Shown: one piece after another, positions 4,228-6,416 of the stretch
Layout: every line of letters begins with the position of its first letter
Numbering within the stretch: position 1 is the first letter of the stretch
Assembly (NCBI GenBank): GCA_028715665.1
Contig: JAQURI010000091.1
Span: forward strand, 1 to 6,416
Source of the DNA: Candidatus Ratteibacteria bacterium
GTDB taxonomy: Bacteria > CAIJMQ01
Reading direction: 5' to 3'
DNA: 6,416 nt
Notes under the pieces: model-generated
The model's input: only the letters and a program-made list of their open reading frames with translations
What the model was told of the DNA's origin: nothing
The model's database searches: none
Made by a program: the position numbers and the translations under genes

Positions 4228-6416
4228 CTACTGAGGGTGTTATTGTTTTGGATAACGGGAGTTTGAATCCTGAGAGGTCGCTTATGCTTAAAGTAAAGAA
4301 TATTTCAAACGTGTAATCTTCGTCTCTTGTCCTCTTGTAGTTGTTCATTTGTAGTTCCGCCGTCCAGCAATGGAGATATTTTTTAATGTAAACGCCGCCG
4401 CTTCTGATAAAGTCGCCTTCTATATCATATGTCGTGGAAAATGCCAGTTCCATATTTGGCGAAAGGTCAAACCATATCTTGCCGTTGCCGCGATACAAAT
4501 CTTCCCCCCTATAAAAACTTAACCCCAGTGAACCGCCGATTTTTTCCCATTTGCTGATAACGAGGTTAGAATTTACAATTTCAAACTCGTTTTTCTGAGG
4601 CGTATATGTTGCGTCCGAAACAAGAGATATTCCCTGGATGGGTCTAAAAGTGTTTTCTATAAAAACGTGCTCCCACTGCTCTTCTTTTACGGAATAATTG
4701 GAAAAAATTCTCAAATTGAACGGTTCCCGGTAACTTATTTCGTTTGAACGGATGGACGGCAAGATTACATTTGCTTCAGTCTGGTTGTCTTTCAAATAAA
4801 TTTTGTCGAACTCTTCGGAAGGAAAATATTCTTCTGCCTGTTCGTATTTCGGGACTTTTAAACGGTTAATGATTTCCACGAAGAATCCGTTTTGCGAAGT
4901 TATTCTGTCCACAGGGTCGAATCGTATTAATTCGTCCCTTGGGATGCTCGGCTGCGGTCTGTAATAATATCCTATTTGCGGCTGAAAAATATGCTGCACG
5001 TTGCCGTATTGTTTTGCGAGTTTGCTTCTTAAGTTCCATCCGACGCTTTCCGTTGTCCTAAATACCGCTTCTCCCTCCTCATTTTCGCTGTAACCCGTTC
5101 CCCTAAAAGTCAAATACGGTTCGCTTGTAATCCAGTTATTTATCCTGTGCGGAGAAGATAGTTTTCCGAATAAGTCGAACCTGTCCAGTTCCGTATCTTC
5201 ATCAATGTCGTCTTCTTCGGGAAACGCTTCTTTCAAATGGGTATAATTCGTTTCCAGTTTATAATAAAACGGCGAGTTTGAAATTTCCTGCTCTCTTGTG
5301 TCGAATGAAATGCTCGGTTGCCTTTGCACTAAATGTTCGAAATCGTTCAAAGCTGCATTTGTGTAAAAAACGGTGTTATAGTCGGGCTTTACCTGCTCAA
5401 GCGCAAAATAATTTTCCGGGACTCTGCTTAGCGCGAACTTTTCTTCGCCTTTATTCATCTCCTCGAAGAAAAAGTCCTTGTTGAAATTTTCATCGGAAAA
5501 CCTTTCTATTCTCATCATACTCATCCAGTCGTTCTGCCACTGGTATCTGTGTTTTAACAATGCCTTCCATCTCTTGTATTTATCGTCGCCTTCGGCTGTG
5601 CCGCCGTATCTTTTGATGCCGTCCTGTTCGTAAAAATCTTTATCCTCGTCCATATAATATCCGTATATATAATTTTTGCCGCGTTCGTTTTCCAGGTCTA
5701 AGTCAAACCCCTGCCCCCAACCTAATTTTTCAAGGTAATCCAAATAAATCCTTCCCCTGAAGCCGTCGTTCACATACCAATTATAATGGGCAAGGTCCAT
5801 AAACCCTTTTTCTTCGGACTCTCCGACCCAGTTTACCAATCCGTAAGGCGGATGTTTCATATAAGTATAATAGAAGGGCAGATAAAAAATAGGCATCCCG
5901 TCTATGAAAAAGAGCACATTCCTTGCTACGGCTTTGTCTTCCAAATCAAGCGTTGCGCTGGAGCAACTCAAATGATAGTGCGGATGTTCGCGGTCGCAGG
6001 TAGTAAAACTTCCGCCGCTTAATCTGAACTCGTTTTCCGAAAGGATTTCTATTCTTTCGCCTTCCCAATACCAGGGAGAAAAAGAACCGGTGATATTGCC
6101 CGCGAAGTAGCCCGTATTTTCTTTTAAATTATAAAACATTTCATCTGCGTGCACCGTATTTTCGTTTTTCACATAATAGACATTATTGATAGCTTTCACT
6201 TCTTCCGTGCCGGTGTTTATTTCCAGCCGGTCCGCAAAAATCTTTATGTCTTTATATTCGACGGATGCTTTCTCTATCGCGACGACAAGCCCTTCCTTCA
6301 TCAAATAATCTACTTTTTCGCCCTCTATTTTCACCTGCCTCGCCAAAGACGACGAGTCAAGGCGGGAAGGCAAGCCGTTTGATAAAATTGGGTCAGCGTT
6401 AAGATTTGCCGAAAAA
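4217..6416 (-). CDS. lptD: LptD-like outer-membrane LPS assembly protein (5' end outside window)
   Basis: LptD is the outer-membrane barrel that, with LptE, inserts lipopolysaccharide into the outer leaflet. Numbering from the leucine codon at 6371-6373, an OstA/LptA-like periplasmic domain covers about 10-115 (VKIEGEKVDYL, ASVEYKDIKIFADRLEI, NTVHADEMFYNL, NTGYFAGNITG). The LptD junction follows at about 119-170 (SGGSFTTCDREHP, then MPIFYLPFYY). The rest alternates polar and aromatic residues, as expected of a long beta-barrel. Cys126 matches the TTC cysteine of E. coli LptD (C173), and Cys669 in LHCWTAELQ sits where E. coli has its C-terminal Cys-Cys pair. The frame stays open to the right edge, adding 14 codons (ending ADPILSNG before the leucine) that look like the region just after a signal peptide. 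The apparent TTG start at 6373 is therefore internal. The stop overlaps the polA start by 11 nt. Confidence 0.87.
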   Translation of the reverse strand, partial: FSANLNADPILSNGLPSRLDSSSLARQVKIEGEKVDYLMKEGLVVAIEKASVEYKDIKIFADRLEINTGTEEVKAINNVYYVKNENTVHADEMFYNLKENTGYFAGNITGSFSPWYWEGERIEILSENEFRLSGGSFTTCDREHPHYHLSCSSATLDLEDKAVARNVLFFIDGMPIFYLPFYYTYMKHPPYGLVNWVGESEEKGFMDLAHYNWYVNDGFRGRIYLDYLEKLGWGQGFDLDLENERGKNYIYGYYMDEDKDFYEQDGIKRYGGTAEGDDKYKRWKALLKHRYQWQNDWMSMMRIERFSDENFNKDFFFEEMNKGEEKFALSRVPENYFALEQVKPDYNTVFYTNAALNDFEHLVQRQPSISFDTREQEISNSPFYYKLETNYTHLKEAFPEEDDIDEDTELDRFDLFGKLSSPHRINNWITSEPYLTFRGTGYSENEEGEAVFRTTESVGWNLRSKLAKQYGNVQHIFQPQIGYYYRPQPSIPRDELIRFDPVDRITSQNGFFVEIINRLKVPKYEQAEEYFPSEEFDKIYLKDNQTEANVILPSIRSNEISYREPFNLRIFSNYSVKEEQWEHVFIENTFRPIQGISLVSDATYTPQKNEFEIVNSNLVISKWEKIGGSLGLSFYRGEDLYRGNGKIWFDLSPNMELAFSTTYDIEGDFIRSGGVYIKKYLHCWTAELQMNNYKRTRDEDYTFEIFFTLSISDLSGFKLPLSKTITPSVDDE

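Noticed and set aside
6371..6373. TTG as the start codon of the lptD-like gene
   Set aside because: The frame stays open for 14 more codons to the window edge with plausible post-signal-peptide sequence, and no ribosome site precedes the TTG; the gene is truncated by the window.

Overview
The window is a compact stretch with every supported gene on the minus strand. In transcription order (right to left) it holds an lptD-like outer-membrane LPS assembly gene cut by the right edge, polA (DNA polymerase I), a stand-alone LigD-type 3'-phosphoesterase gene, a tandem ACT-domain gene, and a GuaA-C/ExsB-like PP-loop ATP pyrophosphatase gene cut by the left edge. No RNA gene, CRISPR array, integrase or transposase was seen. 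No gene-free stretch exceeds 160 bases.

The source is a bacterium with an LPS-type outer membrane (LptD), moderately AT-rich, with strong AGGAG ribosome sites in front of some genes. The gene set and repeat-filled spacers would suit an uncultured Gram-negative-type candidate phylum such as Omnitrophota or a relative. That assignment is an impression, not a demonstrated result.

Layout: lptD-like (4217 to beyond 6416) overlaps polA (1561-4227) by 11 bases, so the two are probably transcribed together and translationally coupled. A 108-base spacer (1453-1560), mostly one iterated inverted repeat built on GGCAC/GTGCC units, separates polA from the phosphoesterase gene (1042-1452). A second spacer (885-1041) is filled by a different iterated inverted repeat of about 8-nt CAGG/CCTG units. 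Its AT-rich centre carries a TATAAT. The ACT gene (492-884) and the PP-loop gene (430 to before 1) follow, each with a good Shine-Dalgarno.

The two most interesting observations are these. First, a roughly 25-bp palindromic element occurs twice, 23/25 identical and in opposite orientation relative to transcription. Each copy lies inside a coding sequence (polA and the phosphoesterase gene), where it adds about 10 codons in frame at a place where relatives have a short loop. This resembles a protein-coding palindromic element of the Rickettsia RPE kind. Second, the N-terminal 5'-nuclease domain of PolA is kept, but six of nine metal-ligand carboxylates are replaced and the arch segment is shortened, while the 3'-5' exonuclease and polymerase motifs are intact. 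A Pol I with a probably dead flap nuclease next to a 3'-end-healing phosphoesterase suggests a DNA gap-repair pair, which is inference.
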